In this document: one piece after another, positions 7,744-15,204 of the stretch
Numbering within the stretch: the stretch's first letter is position 1
Layout: every line of letters starts with the position of its first letter
Assembly (NCBI GenBank): GCA_002359025.1
Contig: DEPZ01000037.1
Coordinates: forward strand, 22,094 to 46,016
Origin: Erysipelotrichaceae bacterium UBA3379
GTDB lineage: Bacteria > Bacillota_I > Bacilli_A > Erysipelotrichales > Coprobacillaceae
Direction of reading: 5' to 3'
Length of the DNA: 23,923 nt
Position numbers and translations under genes: made by a program
Notes under the pieces: generated by a model
What the model was told of the DNA's origin: nothing
Database searches by the model: none
Seen by the model: the letters and a program-made list of their open reading frames with translations, nothing else

Positions 7744-8386
7744 ACTCATAATCCAATAGATTTAATTTTTTAAACAATCTTTTTTCAATCTTCATCGCTA
7801 TACCTAAAGATGGCCCATATATAAGCATCCCCATAACAGTCCCTTCTCTGACAACTAAAGGCAAACCAAAACCAAAAGTAAAAATTAAACAAAGAATAAT
7901 ACTCAACACATCTACACCTTGTCTAACAACATGAAATTTCTTATGTATTTTTTGAGAAACAACCATGCAAAGTCCTTCCAAAGCAAAAGTCACTTTATTA
8001 ATAACCATGACACCACCTACAGCAAAACCACACCATACATATACACCTGCAAGTATGATGACTTTTAACCAATAGCTAGGTACTTCAAAAACAAAGATTT
8101 CATAAAACATAAAATTAACAACCATCCCAAACAATATACTTAGCGGTATTTGTAAGAAATGTAAAATATTAAACTTCTTCTTTAAGAGTATAAGTTGTCC
8201 AACAACACATGATATATTCAAAATCATTCCCATTGTTCCAACTTTTATATGAATAAGTTCAGATAAATTCTGTGTTAATGCATCATATGGTCCTACACCA
8301 ATCGCAACTCTTAATGCAAGTGCACAAGCAACTCCATTTAATGCAACACATAATGATAAAACAAGATACTGAGCAATTTTCTTCAT
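7742..8386 (-). CDS. YczE/YitT-like integral membrane protein
   Basis: This is a 214-residue membrane protein with about five hydrophobic segments (roughly 6-28, 50-69, 77-97, 106-128 and 157-175). The motif RVAIGVGPYDAL at 26-37 and the later IGVG/GLP and GTVMGMLIYGPSLG segments are typical of the YczE family of unknown molecular function. YczE influences surfactin production in Bacillus subtilis, but no such cluster is seen here. The ATG at 8386 has AAAGGGG 7 bases upstream. It has its own extended -10 promoter and a terminator fused to its stop codon, so it looks monocistronic. Confidence 0.8.
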   Translation of the reverse strand: MKKIAQYLVLSLCVALNGVACALALRVAIGVGPYDALTQNLSELIHIKVGTMGMILNISCVVGQLILLKKKFNILHFLQIPLSILFGMVVNFMFYEIFVFEVPSYWLKVIILAGVYVWCGFAVGGVMVINKVTFALEGLCMVVSQKIHKKFHVVRQGVDVLSIILCLIFTFGFGLPLVVREGTVMGMLIYGPSLGIAMKIEKRLFKKLNLLDYE

Positions 8387-8415
8387 GAATAAACCCCTTT
8401 CACCTAACAGGACCT

Positions 8416-8424
8416 ATTCTATCA
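8416..8424 (-). promoter_or_regulatory. Extended -10 promoter of the YczE-like gene
   Basis: On the minus strand TGATAGAAT (8416-8424) matches an extended -10 with one change from TATAAT. The -35 is poor. It lies about 30 bases ahead of the start codon, leaving room for the AAAGGGG ribosome-binding site. Confidence 0.45.
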
Positions 8425-8463
8425 TAGTCACATACGAATAGATATTATTTTCATAAATCGAAA

Positions 8464-8847
8464 CTAGAAATGATCTAGATATACCTGTTCTATGCACGAA
8501 CTTAAATATAACGAAATAACTCCCACTATGAGATGAGCACACATTTCAAATGTCTTAGCATAAAATATAAATCCAATTGCCCCTATTGCATTAAATAAAG
8601 AATACGCAGTCACAACAAACATAACTAACAAAAAAAGTTTCCCAAATCTTTCTATATAAGAAGATAAGCTTTCCATATGAAACACATGATTTAATATCCA
8701 AAATACACTCCCATTTATAAATAAACCTATAATCATAAATCTAAAAAAATTCATCCAAGCTTGTAATGTACTCGATTGTGGATAACAATACCAAAAACCA
8801 ACAATCAATATCCCTATGCATAGTATTGACATCATTTCTTTTCTCAT
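8464..8847 (-). CDS. Hypothetical four-helix membrane protein
   Basis: I do not recognise this 127-residue protein. It has four likely membrane helices (about 5-22, 34-54, 69-95 and 100-120) with short loops and no catalytic motif. The ATG at 8847 is supported by AAGGAG 9 bases upstream. A promoter-like TTGTCT-17-TAAAAT (8869-8897) overlaps the U-tract of the terminator of the preceding operon, so the gene probably has its own promoter. A second open frame at 8741-8953 overlaps it in another frame but has no ribosome-binding site and no plausible composition. No clear terminator follows. Confidence 0.7.
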   Translation of the reverse strand: MRKEMMSILCIGILIVGFWYCYPQSSTLQAWMNFFRFMIIGLFINGSVFWILNHVFHMESLSSYIERFGKLFLLVMFVVTAYSLFNAIGAIGFIFYAKTFEMCAHLIVGVISLYLSSCIEQVYLDHF

Positions 8848-8868
8848 AAACTCCCACTCCTTTTTTAT

Positions 8869-8897
8869 ATTTTATATAAAAAATTTTGGATAGACAA
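8869..8897 (-). promoter_or_regulatory. Candidate promoter of the four-helix membrane protein
   Basis: On the minus strand TTGTCT (8892-8897) and TAAAAT (8869-8874) are 17 bases apart. Transcription would begin near 8862, just ahead of the AAGGAG site. It directly follows the terminator at 8899-8921. Confidence 0.45.
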
Positions 8898-8898
8898 G

Positions 8899-8921
8899 AA
8901 AAAAGCAGTTCATCACTGCTT
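8899..8921 (-). terminator. Terminator of the zinc-ribbon operon
   Basis: On the minus strand AAGCAGT and ACTGCTT form a 7-base stem (8915-8921 and 8903-8909) with a 5-base loop, followed by a run of T ending near 8899. The stop codon TGA (8913-8915) of the 114-residue gene overlaps the end of the first arm and the loop. Confidence 0.8.
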
Positions 8922-9257
8922 AATACTTTCTTTATAACATTGTATTTCTTCATCAGTTATATCTTTAGGTCCTAAATAATAAGACATTTGATCTTTCGTT
9001 GCACAAGGCAGATAAGCATTATAATCTATTTTTCCATTATATATCGTATATAATTGATAGACTAACATACCACCTGACTTATCTTTTATACTCTTATTCA
9101 TCAACTGTATAACTTCTTCTAAAGAATAAGAACTTTCAACATAAAGATAAATCTTAGGTCCCGTTTGTTTAATCATTCCTATATGTGATAAATAGCTTTC
9201 TTCAGACAACCATTCTATAATACGTTTATATCTTGCACTGATTAATACAATGACCAT
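8913..9257 (-). CDS. Hypothetical protein of 114 residues
   Basis: I do not recognise this protein. It is soluble, with mixed alpha/beta character. It starts MVIVLISARYKRIIEWLSEE, has a middle strand-rich stretch (KIYLYVESSYSLEEV) and an aromatic segment near 65-95 (LYTIYNGKIDYNAYLP). There is no membrane helix or known motif. Its ATG overlaps the stop codon of the upstream zinc-ribbon gene by one base (TAATG) and has no good ribosome-binding site, so it is probably translated by coupling and functions with that protein. It is the last gene before the terminator. Confidence 0.7.
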   Translation of the reverse strand: MVIVLISARYKRIIEWLSEESYLSHIGMIKQTGPKIYLYVESSYSLEEVIQLMNKSIKDKSGGMLVYQLYTIYNGKIDYNAYLPCATKDQMSYYLGPKDITDEEIQCYKESIKQ

Positions 9258-10516
9258 TAAATATATTCACCAGAATCATTTAAAAATAGTCTACGTTGAT
9301 GATCACCAGAGAAATCCATAATCACTTTATAATTATTTTTATCAGATATAGATGATACAGTATTTAAAATTAATTTATCTCCTATAACAAATACTCCACT
9401 CACATTTCCTGAATACAGTCCTGTTGTTAATTTATTTGATTTGATATCATATCTATTTATTTGCATATCACTTGTTTGATAGAAAAGATAATCACTTGTT
9501 ATGTTTAATAATTGAGATCTTTCATTAATAAGAGTATCTTCTTTTTGCGTTTGAATATCATAAACCTTGATATTAACATCACTTTGAGAAGTATAGTAAA
9601 GCTTTTGATTTTGATAAATAAGATTGAATACTTTTCCACCAACTAGTTTTTCATCACCCTTACCATCAGTAGATATACGATAAATTCCATCTGTACTTGA
9701 ATAATAGATAGTATTATCTATCACATTTAATTCATATGAAGCTCTATCATTCAATTTTGTCTCTTTACGAGTTTGAAAATCATAAACATAAATAGATTCA
9801 TTATCTTCATCTAATTGATAATAAGCTTTTTGATCTTCAATAACAAGATAATAAATAGCTTTATCTAGTATAACTTTTTGATTTTGACCATTTGTATCTA
9901 TAGAACACATACGATGCCTTGCATCAGTATAATACACAAGATTATCAACAACTTGTACATAGTTAACTTCTTCATTTACAATTGTTTGTTGATTGGATAA
10001 ATCTTTATCCATCATAACCAATCTATTTTGAGCATCACAAATAAAAAGCTTATCATTACTCATTGCTGCCAATCCATTTTGATTAAGATTTCCAATCATG
10101 GAAGACTCAGATGTTTCACCTGATACTTGTATATCTTGGTCTTCAGGTAAAGACTCTTGTTGATTGGGTTGTGTAATTCCATTAGTAAGTACAGGGCCAT
10201 AATGAAGATACCAGAATGACGCTATTGAAACCACCGCAAGTATAGTGACTGAAATAATAATCACTTTTTTATTCACTTTCTTTTTAACCGGTATGTCATG
10301 AAAATCAGTCGCCTTTTTTTCTACTTCAACATCTTGAATCGGTTGATAATATCCATTATCTTCCTCTTGATGCAAACTTGTTCCACAATATGTACAGAAT
10401 TTTGCTTGTGGTAATACTGGAGCATGGCAAACAGGACATCTTTCTAATTTTAATCCACAGTGTGGACAAAATTGCATATCTTCCTGTAGTTCATGATGAC
10501 ATCTTGGACATTGCAT
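9257..10516 (-). CDS. Membrane protein with two zinc ribbons and a DUF5050-like propeller domain
   Basis: This is a 419-residue protein. Residues 1-50 hold two zinc ribbons with four CxxC knuckles (CPRC, CPHC, CPVC, CTYC). An acidic linker follows, then one membrane helix (about 84-104), and the rest is predicted to lie outside the cell. The outer part repeats a pattern of about 45 residues containing YY and D-x-N/D turns (VYYTDARHRM, AYYQLDEDN, IYYSSTDGI, LYYTSQSD, LFYQTSDM), which resembles DUF5050 beta-propeller repeats. The topology suggests a sensor or scaffold linking the cell surface to the cytoplasm; the ligand is unknown. I chose the ATG at 10516, with GGAG 8 bases upstream, over an in-frame ATG at 10561 that would overlap the upstream gene. 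A hairpin separates it from the upstream gene. Confidence 0.8.
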   Translation of the reverse strand: MQCPRCHHELQEDMQFCPHCGLKLERCPVCHAPVLPQAKFCTYCGTSLHQEEDNGYYQPIQDVEVEKKATDFHDIPVKKKVNKKVIIISVTILAVVSIASFWYLHYGPVLTNGITQPNQQESLPEDQDIQVSGETSESSMIGNLNQNGLAAMSNDKLFICDAQNRLVMMDKDLSNQQTIVNEEVNYVQVVDNLVYYTDARHRMCSIDTNGQNQKVILDKAIYYLVIEDQKAYYQLDEDNESIYVYDFQTRKETKLNDRASYELNVIDNTIYYSSTDGIYRISTDGKGDEKLVGGKVFNLIYQNQKLYYTSQSDVNIKVYDIQTQKEDTLINERSQLLNITSDYLFYQTSDMQINRYDIKSNKLTTGLYSGNVSGVFVIGDKLILNTVSSISDKNNYKVIMDFSGDHQRRLFLNDSGEYI

Positions 10517-10530
10517 AATTTCATCTCCTT

Positions 10531-10556
10531 TTTTAAAAGACACTCTATTGAGTGTC
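10531..10556 (-). terminator. Weak terminator or attenuator hairpin inside the zinc-ribbon operon
   Basis: On the minus strand perfect 7-base arms GACACTC (10550-10556) and GAGTGTC (10539-10545) flank a 4-base loop, followed by TTTT then AAAAAAGGAG. The stop codon TAG of the small membrane protein (10545-10547) lies in the loop and second arm. With only four T, it may reduce rather than stop transcription into the zinc-ribbon gene. Confidence 0.5.
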
Positions 10557-10796
10557 ATCATCTACAACTTTATAATCTACATCTATAATATCTTGATTTG
10601 ATTCATCTTGATAATTTGTATATGTATCATAATAAGTTTCTTGTTTTGTTTCTTTTGTTTTTGTCTTTTTTAATGATCTTATAATATAAACAACAACAAA
10701 GATTGGAATAAGCCATATTAATATAGGTATTAAAAATCTTAAAACAAACATAAGTAAAACCAAAATGACAATTAAATAAATATATCCATTTCGCAT
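10545..10796 (-). CDS. Small membrane protein with a hydrophilic tail
   Basis: This is an 83-residue protein I do not recognise. Residues 4-40 are very hydrophobic and could form one long or two short membrane helices (YLIVILVLLMFVLRFLIP, then ILIWLIPIFVVVYII). A basic stretch (KKTKTKETK) and an acidic, Gln/Asp/Tyr-rich tail follow. The ATG at 10796 is chosen because GAAGGAG lies 9 bases upstream; a TTG at 10814 overlaps that site and is rejected. It is the first gene after the inverted repeat at 10823-10847 and probably shares an operon with the double zinc-ribbon protein. Confidence 0.7.
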   Translation of the reverse strand: MRNGYIYLIVILVLLMFVLRFLIPILIWLIPIFVVVYIIRSLKKTKTKETKQETYYDTYTNYQDESNQDIIDVDYKVVDDDTQ

Positions 10797-10822
10797 ATAA
10801 AATATCTCCTTCAATCCATCTT

Positions 10823-10847
10823 TAGTTTATATAATCAATATAAACTA
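10823..10847. promoter_or_regulatory. Perfect inverted repeat, candidate operator between xre and the small membrane protein gene
   Basis: Perfect 10-base arms TAGTTTATAT (10823-10832) and ATATAAACTA (10838-10847) flank the spacer AATCA. A possible -10 TTATAT (10829-10834, minus strand) lies within the repeat, so a protein bound here would block transcription of the next genes. There is no U-tract after it, so it is not a terminator. The adjacent gene encodes an XRE regulator. The -35 is weak. Confidence 0.55.
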
Positions 10848-10862
10848 TTCATGAACTTATGC

Positions 10863-11084
10863 TTATTTTTCTTCATGCCATTTAAAAAGATATTGTACTG
10901 GTACTTTCAACCCATATGCAAATTTATCTACAACTTTCAATGTAATATTTCTTGTCCCTCTTTCTACATCAGAAACATAATTTTTTGAAAGTTGACAACG
11001 AAAAGCAAGTTCTTCTTGAGAAATATTTTGTTGTATTCTTAGCTCCTTTATTCTTCTTCCAAACTTAGCATTGATATTATCCAT
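10863..11084 (-). CDS. XRE-family helix-turn-helix regulator
   Basis: This is a 73-residue DNA-binding protein consisting almost only of an HTH_3 domain: FGRRIKELRIQQNISQEELA, then FRCQLSKNYVSDVERGTRNI, which is the recognition-helix region, and a last helix with VPVQYLF. No ligand-binding domain is present. The start is either ATG 11084 (GGAG 10 bases upstream, inside the whiA end) or ATG 11093; the first has better spacing. It overlaps or abuts the whiA stop (11086-11088), so it is probably cotranscribed with rapZ-whiA. The perfect inverted repeat just downstream (10823-10847) is a natural candidate target. Confidence 0.85.
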   Translation of the reverse strand: MDNINAKFGRRIKELRIQQNISQEELAFRCQLSKNYVSDVERGTRNITLKVVDKFAYGLKVPVQYLFKWHEEK

Positions 11085-11085
11085 C

Positions 11086-12033
11086 TTAATCATTCTCCAA
11101 TTGTCTTAACTTCTGTGCTTCTTCCTTAATCTTTGTAAATCTGTGATGCATACCAGACTTACTGATTTTTTGACCAGTTTGTCTTGTATAAGCTTCAGCC
11201 AATTCATTTAATGTATATTCAGGATTTTCTAATCTTAGTATTGCAACTTTCTGTGTTTTATCATCTAAAATTTCTAATCCCACTTTATCCATAACATATG
11301 CAATATCTTCTATTTGTGCACTAGATGCACTCATTGCTTTTACTTCATTAGCAATATCACAATTGTTCCAACGATTGACAGTGTTTGCCATTGAGCGATC
11401 AATTCTTGTCATTTCAAAATCCATGACTGATTGAGATGCACCTATTGCTCTTAAAAAATCACCAATTTTTTCAGCTGATTTCAAATAAACAATATATTTA
11501 TTTCTTCTTTTAATCATCTTTGCGTTTAATTCATAGTCATTCATAAGTCCCATAATAAACGTAGCATACTCTTCTTCATATACACTCATTTCCAAATGAT
11601 AATTAGATGTATGTGGATTATTCACACTTCCACAAGAAAGAAATACTCCTGCTAAATAAGCACGTCTTTGTGCATCTGTTTGTAATAAAACCGAATCTGG
11701 TACACAATGCATACCAATTCCTTCCATTAAATGAAGATCATCTAAAATTTCTCTTGCTTTTGTGACAATCAAAATATAAACATTATTCTTCTTTAATTTC
11801 ATCTTTCTAGAGACTCTAAATTCAATATGTGGTTGATATAAATCTTTTAATAATTTATGTAATTTTGAAGCAATTTTTGCATTCTCTGTTCTTAATGTAA
11901 GAGACAATCCTGATTGACTCAATGATAGTGTACCTATAATCTTAATCATTGCACATAGTATTGCTTTTTCACAATTATAATCAAAATCATTAAAAACAAT
12001 CTCTTCCTTGACAACTCTTGAAAAAGATACCAC
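11086..12033 (-). CDS. whiA: DNA-binding protein WhiA
   Basis: WhiA is a conserved Gram-positive DNA-binding protein. It controls sporulation genes in Streptomyces and affects cell division and chromosome segregation in Bacillus. The 315-residue protein has the WhiA N-terminal domain (about 20-105), a degenerate LAGLIDADG-like domain (RRAYLAGVFLSCGSVNNP, about 123-140) and a C-terminal helix-turn-helix (YTLNELAEAYTRQTGQKISK, about 273-292). The GTG start at 12033 has AAGGAGG 7 bases upstream. It follows rapZ by 15 bases. The organism lacks visible sporulation genes here, so the division role is more likely, as inference. Confidence 0.95.
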   Translation of the reverse strand: MVSFSRVVKEEIVFNDFDYNCEKAILCAMIKIIGTLSLSQSGLSLTLRTENAKIASKLHKLLKDLYQPHIEFRVSRKMKLKKNNVYILIVTKAREILDDLHLMEGIGMHCVPDSVLLQTDAQRRAYLAGVFLSCGSVNNPHTSNYHLEMSVYEEEYATFIMGLMNDYELNAKMIKRRNKYIVYLKSAEKIGDFLRAIGASQSVMDFEMTRIDRSMANTVNRWNNCDIANEVKAMSASSAQIEDIAYVMDKVGLEILDDKTQKVAILRLENPEYTLNELAEAYTRQTGQKISKSGMHHRFTKIKEEAQKLRQLEND

Positions 12034-12048
12034 TTCAAAACCTCCTTT

Positions 12049-12897
12049 TTAATGATCTGCATCTCTATGCCATTTATAAACTTGATAATATTTAGAATAA
12101 TATTGGGCAAAATAATTAGTCAATGTCACAGAGCGATGTTGTCCTCCTGTACATCCAATACCTATAATCATCTGCATTTTACCTTCTTCTTCATATTTCT
12201 TCAATAAATAGTCATAATAAGTAATTGTTTTTTCAATAAATTCCTGTGTTTCTGGTTGTTCCATCACATAATCATAAACAGCTTTATCATTTCCTGTTTG
12301 CTTTCTTAATTCCTCAATATAGAAAGGATTAGGTAAAAAACGAACATCTAATAATAAATCAGCATCTTTAGGAACACCATGTTTATATCCAAAAGAAACA
12401 AAAGATATTCTAAAAACATCTTGATTTCCTTTATGAAAATATTCCTCTAATTTATCTTGTAATTTAATAGGCTTCAACAATGTTGTATCTATCACAACAT
12501 TAGCCATCTTACTGATAGGCTCTGCCAATTCTCTTTCAAATCGAATTGCTTCCACCAATGATAATGCAACATTACTAATCATCAATGGATGAGAACGTCT
12601 TGTTTGTTTATATCTAGACAATAACACTTCATCATCACAATCTAGAAAAACAACAGTTAAATCTACCCAATCCATATTCAATAAAACACGTACTGCTAAA
12701 ATGGCATCTCCTAATGATACAGCCATTGCGACTTTTGTATATTTGGTAGATGTACGAAGTAAATCTCCAAATTCTTTAAGTAAAGCTACGGGATAATTAT
12801 CAATACATTGAAACTCCATATTCTCAAAAATAGCCATAGCCTGTGTTTTCCCAGCTCCCGACATACCAGTGACAACCACGACTTCTATTTTATCCAT
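12049..12897 (-). CDS. rapZ: RapZ/YvcJ-family nucleotide-binding protein
   Basis: RapZ in Escherichia coli is an RNase adapter controlling GlmS; the Bacillus relative YvcJ binds and hydrolyses nucleotides, and its role is less clear. The 282-residue protein has a P-loop GMSGAGKT (11-18), VVFLDCDDEVLLSRYKQTRR, VIDTTLL, the linker DVRFLPNPFY, and the C-terminal signature IGIGCTGGQHRSV with the basic residues used for RNA contact in RapZ. The ATG at 12897 follows a GGAGTG site. It starts a rapZ-whiA-xre unit, and a promoter lies upstream at 12937-12964. In Bacillus, yvcK lies between these two genes; it is absent here. Confidence 0.93.
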   Translation of the reverse strand: MDKIEVVVVTGMSGAGKTQAMAIFENMEFQCIDNYPVALLKEFGDLLRTSTKYTKVAMAVSLGDAILAVRVLLNMDWVDLTVVFLDCDDEVLLSRYKQTRRSHPLMISNVALSLVEAIRFERELAEPISKMANVVIDTTLLKPIKLQDKLEEYFHKGNQDVFRISFVSFGYKHGVPKDADLLLDVRFLPNPFYIEELRKQTGNDKAVYDYVMEQPETQEFIEKTITYYDYLLKKYEEEGKMQMIIGIGCTGGQHRSVTLTNYFAQYYSKYYQVYKWHRDADH

Positions 12898-12936
12898 TCT
12901 ACTTCACACTCCGTTCTATACTATAACAAATATCCT

Positions 12937-12964
12937 ACAATAAGTGTACTACTTTTTTTGTCAA
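12937..12964 (-). promoter_or_regulatory. Candidate promoter of rapZ-whiA-xre
   Basis: On the minus strand a consensus -35 TTGACA (12959-12964) is followed after 16 bases by TATTGT (12937-12942). Transcription would begin near 12930, about 33 bases ahead of the rapZ start. The rest of the 232-base divergent region (12898-13129) is AT-rich and must also hold the nagA promoter, for which I see only a TTGATA at 13047-13052 and no clear -10. Confidence 0.5.
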
Positions 12965-13129
12965 ATGCATAGAAATCTCGCATGAAAATTTTACTTTTTT
13001 AAATTATTAATCTTCTCAAACAACTCTTATACTTTTTTATTTAAACTTGATAAAATCTGTACTATTAAAAATATATTGATTAAAATAATAATATAGGCAA
13101 TCTCATGAAAGGAAAGGTGAAAATATAAA

Positions 13130-14275
13130 ATGAAAACACTTATCAAAAACGGTACTGTTATTATTGATGGTAATCAAACTATTCATAATGGAGCAGTATT
13201 AACCAACAACAATAAAATTATAGGCCTTTATAAAGATTATGATAACATTCAAGCCGATTATATCATTGATGCAAAAGGAAACTATATTGTACCAGGACTA
13301 ATAGAAACACATACACATGGGATTATGGGGTATGACTTTAACACCTGTAAAATAGAAGATATTGAAAAAATAAGTGATGCCGAGCTTCAAGAAGGAGGCA
13401 CATGTTTTATGGCAAGTTTAACTTGTGAAAGTCAAGACATGATATTAAAACTTCTAGATCAATATGAAAAATGTCATACTCCAAACTTACTTGGTGTTCA
13501 TATTGAAGGGCCTTTTTTAAGCGAGAATTATAAAGGTGTCATGAAACCTGAATGTTTACAAAAACCTAATAAAGAACATTTTGATCAATTCTTAAAACAT
13601 TGTACAAAAATAAAATCAATGACAATCGCCCCAGAACTAGAAGGAGCATTAGAATTAATCACTTATGGTCATAATCACGGAATTGTGATGAATGTTGGTC
13701 ATAGCAATGCTTCAGCTTCTCAAGTCTTACTTGCTGAAGAATACGGAGCAAAAGAAATCACACATTTATATAATGCCATGTCTCAACATATGCATAGAGA
13801 CCCTGGTGTTGTGACCGGGGCAATACTATCAAATTTATTCTGTGAACTTATTGTGGATGGTTTTCATATTCATGAAGATATTATTAAAGCAACTTATCAA
13901 TCTATTGGTAGAGATAGAATTATATTAATATGTGATGCGAATCCATGCAAAGGTTTACCTGATGGTTCTTATCATTTTCCAGGTAAAAATGTAGAAATCA
14001 TTGATGGTAAAGCAAGTGTGAAAGAGACAGGCCGAATTGCTGGAAGTACTATTTCTTTAAACAAAGCATGTCATCTGATGATGAAATGGTGTCATTGTTG
14101 TATGAATGATGTCATTGCAATGGCATCTGTCAATCCTGCAAAACAATATCATCTCAACAAAGGAAGATTAGAAGTCGGATATGATGCTGATATTCTTGTT
14201 ATGAATAATGAATTCGATATATTAACAGTTGTCAATCATGGTGAAGTAAAAATCAACAATCTATCTCAATATTAA
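13130..14275 (+). CDS. nagA: N-acetylglucosamine-6-phosphate deacetylase
   Basis: NagA removes the acetyl group from GlcNAc-6-phosphate, giving GlcN-6-phosphate for glycolysis or cell-wall synthesis. The 381-residue protein is an amidohydrolase: VPGLIETHTHG with His61 and His63, GVHIEGPFLS with metal ligand Glu126, NVGHSNAS with His191, THLYNAM with His212, VDGFHIH near 242-248, and catalytic Asp269 in LICDAN. It is the only plus-strand gene in the window and is monocistronic. AAAGGTG lies about 11 bases ahead of the ATG. It shares a bidirectional terminator with trxB. Neither nagB nor a GlcNAc transporter is next to it. It could feed on GlcNAc from the galactosyl-HexNAc operon or from wall recycling. 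Confidence 0.93.
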   Translation: MKTLIKNGTVIIDGNQTIHNGAVLTNNNKIIGLYKDYDNIQADYIIDAKGNYIVPGLIETHTHGIMGYDFNTCKIEDIEKISDAELQEGGTCFMASLTCESQDMILKLLDQYEKCHTPNLLGVHIEGPFLSENYKGVMKPECLQKPNKEHFDQFLKHCTKIKSMTIAPELEGALELITYGHNHGIVMNVGHSNASASQVLLAEEYGAKEITHLYNAMSQHMHRDPGVVTGAILSNLFCELIVDGFHIHEDIIKATYQSIGRDRIILICDANPCKGLPDGSYHFPGKNVEIIDGKASVKETGRIAGSTISLNKACHLMMKWCHCCMNDVIAMASVNPAKQYHLNKGRLEVGYDADILVMNNEFDILTVVNHGEVKINNLSQY

Positions 14276-14299
14276 AAAGTAGCATTCCTGCTACTTTTT
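14274..14299. terminator. Bidirectional terminator between nagA and trxB
   Basis: Perfect 11-base arms AAAAAGTAGCA (14274-14284) and TGCTACTTTTT (14289-14299) flank a 4-base loop. The symmetric A and T runs let it act on both strands. The nagA stop TAA (14273-14275) overlaps its first arm, and the trxB stop lies 2 bases beyond its other end. Confidence 0.9.
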
Positions 14300-14301
14300 A
14301 A

Positions 14302-15204
14302 CTATTTTAATAATGATGCAATATATTGTCCAGCAATAGCTCCATCATTTGCTGCTGTAACAACTTGTCTTAAGTTTTTATGAGTCACATCTCCTCCAGC
14401 AAAAATACCTTTGATAGATGTTTCTTGATTTCTATCTACCTCAATATATCCATTCTCATTAACAATATCTAATGATTTAACAAAATCTGTAATTGGATCC
14501 AACCCAATAAATGGGAATATACCATTTGTTTCTATAGTAGATAATTCCTGAGTATTTGAATCTTCTATAACCAAAGCACTCACCTTATTATCTTTGATTT
14601 CAATATGATGAGGTTTCTTTAAATAATGCATAATAATATTTTCTTTAGATAACATCTTATCTACAATATATCTATCTGCTCTTAACACATCTCTTCGCAC
14701 AATCACATGTACTGTACTTGCAATATCACTTAAATAAATAGCTTCTTCAATAGCAGAATTTCCACCACCAACAACACATACAACTTTGTTTTTAAAGAAA
14801 GGTCCATCACAGACTGCACAATAAGAAACACCTCTACCTGCCATTTCTGCTTCACCTGGAATCCCCATTTTTCTCTCTTTAGTCCCTGTAGCAATAAAGA
14901 CATATTTTGCTTCATATTCTTTATCACCTACATAGACAACTTTATGATCATGCATATCTTTCACTTCAGTCACTTCACCAAATTCATATTTTGCGCCAAA
15001 AGATAAACATTGTTCATACATAGAATATGCAAGTTCTGGTCCTTTTTTGATAATTCCTGGATAGTTTTCAATCTCAGCAGTTGTATTTAACTTCCCTCCT
15101 GGAGCACCTCCATCTAAAACAAGAACACTCGCTCCTGCACGTGATGCATATAAGGCTGCTGTTAATCCAGCAGGACCAGCACCAATAACTAATAAATCTA
15201 ACAT
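14302..15204 (-). CDS. trxB: Thioredoxin reductase
   Basis: TrxB passes electrons from NADPH through FAD and a disulfide to thioredoxin. The 300-residue protein has the FAD site VIGAGPAGLTAALYASRAG, the redox-active CAVC (Cys129, Cys132) followed by DG, the second dinucleotide site VVGGGNSAIEEA, and the C-terminal FAD motif IFAGGDVTHKNLRQV. In the NADPH phosphate-binding segment the sequence is VRRDVLRAD: the two arginines are kept but the usual preceding His is Val169. The ATG directly follows the ppaX stop (TAAATG) with an AGGGTG site inside the ppaX end, so the two genes are coupled. Confidence 0.94.
   Translation of the reverse strand: MLDLLVIGAGPAGLTAALYASRAGASVLVLDGGAPGGKLNTTAEIENYPGIIKKGPELAYSMYEQCLSFGAKYEFGEVTEVKDMHDHKVVYVGDKEYEAKYVFIATGTKERKMGIPGEAEMAGRGVSYCAVCDGPFFKNKVVCVVGGGNSAIEEAIYLSDIASTVHVIVRRDVLRADRYIVDKMLSKENIIMHYLKKPHHIEIKDNKVSALVIEDSNTQELSTIETNGIFPFIGLDPITDFVKSLDIVNENGYIEVDRNQETSIKGIFAGGDVTHKNLRQVVTAANDGAIAGQYIASLLK

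Noticed and set aside
6634..7749. Longer N-terminus of the endonuclease/exonuclease/phosphatase protein from 7749
   Set aside because: It would contain the perfect 9-base terminator hairpin of the upstream gene and has no ribosome-binding site; the GTG at 7686 does.
8741..8953. 70-codon minus-strand frame overlapping two neighbours
   Set aside because: No ribosome-binding site. It overlaps the four-helix protein and the 114-residue gene in other frames and contains the terminator and promoter between them.
14730..14927. Minus-strand frame within trxB, and a similar one at 18307-18507 within gpmI
   Set aside because: Shifted frames of well-conserved enzymes, with no independent start signal.
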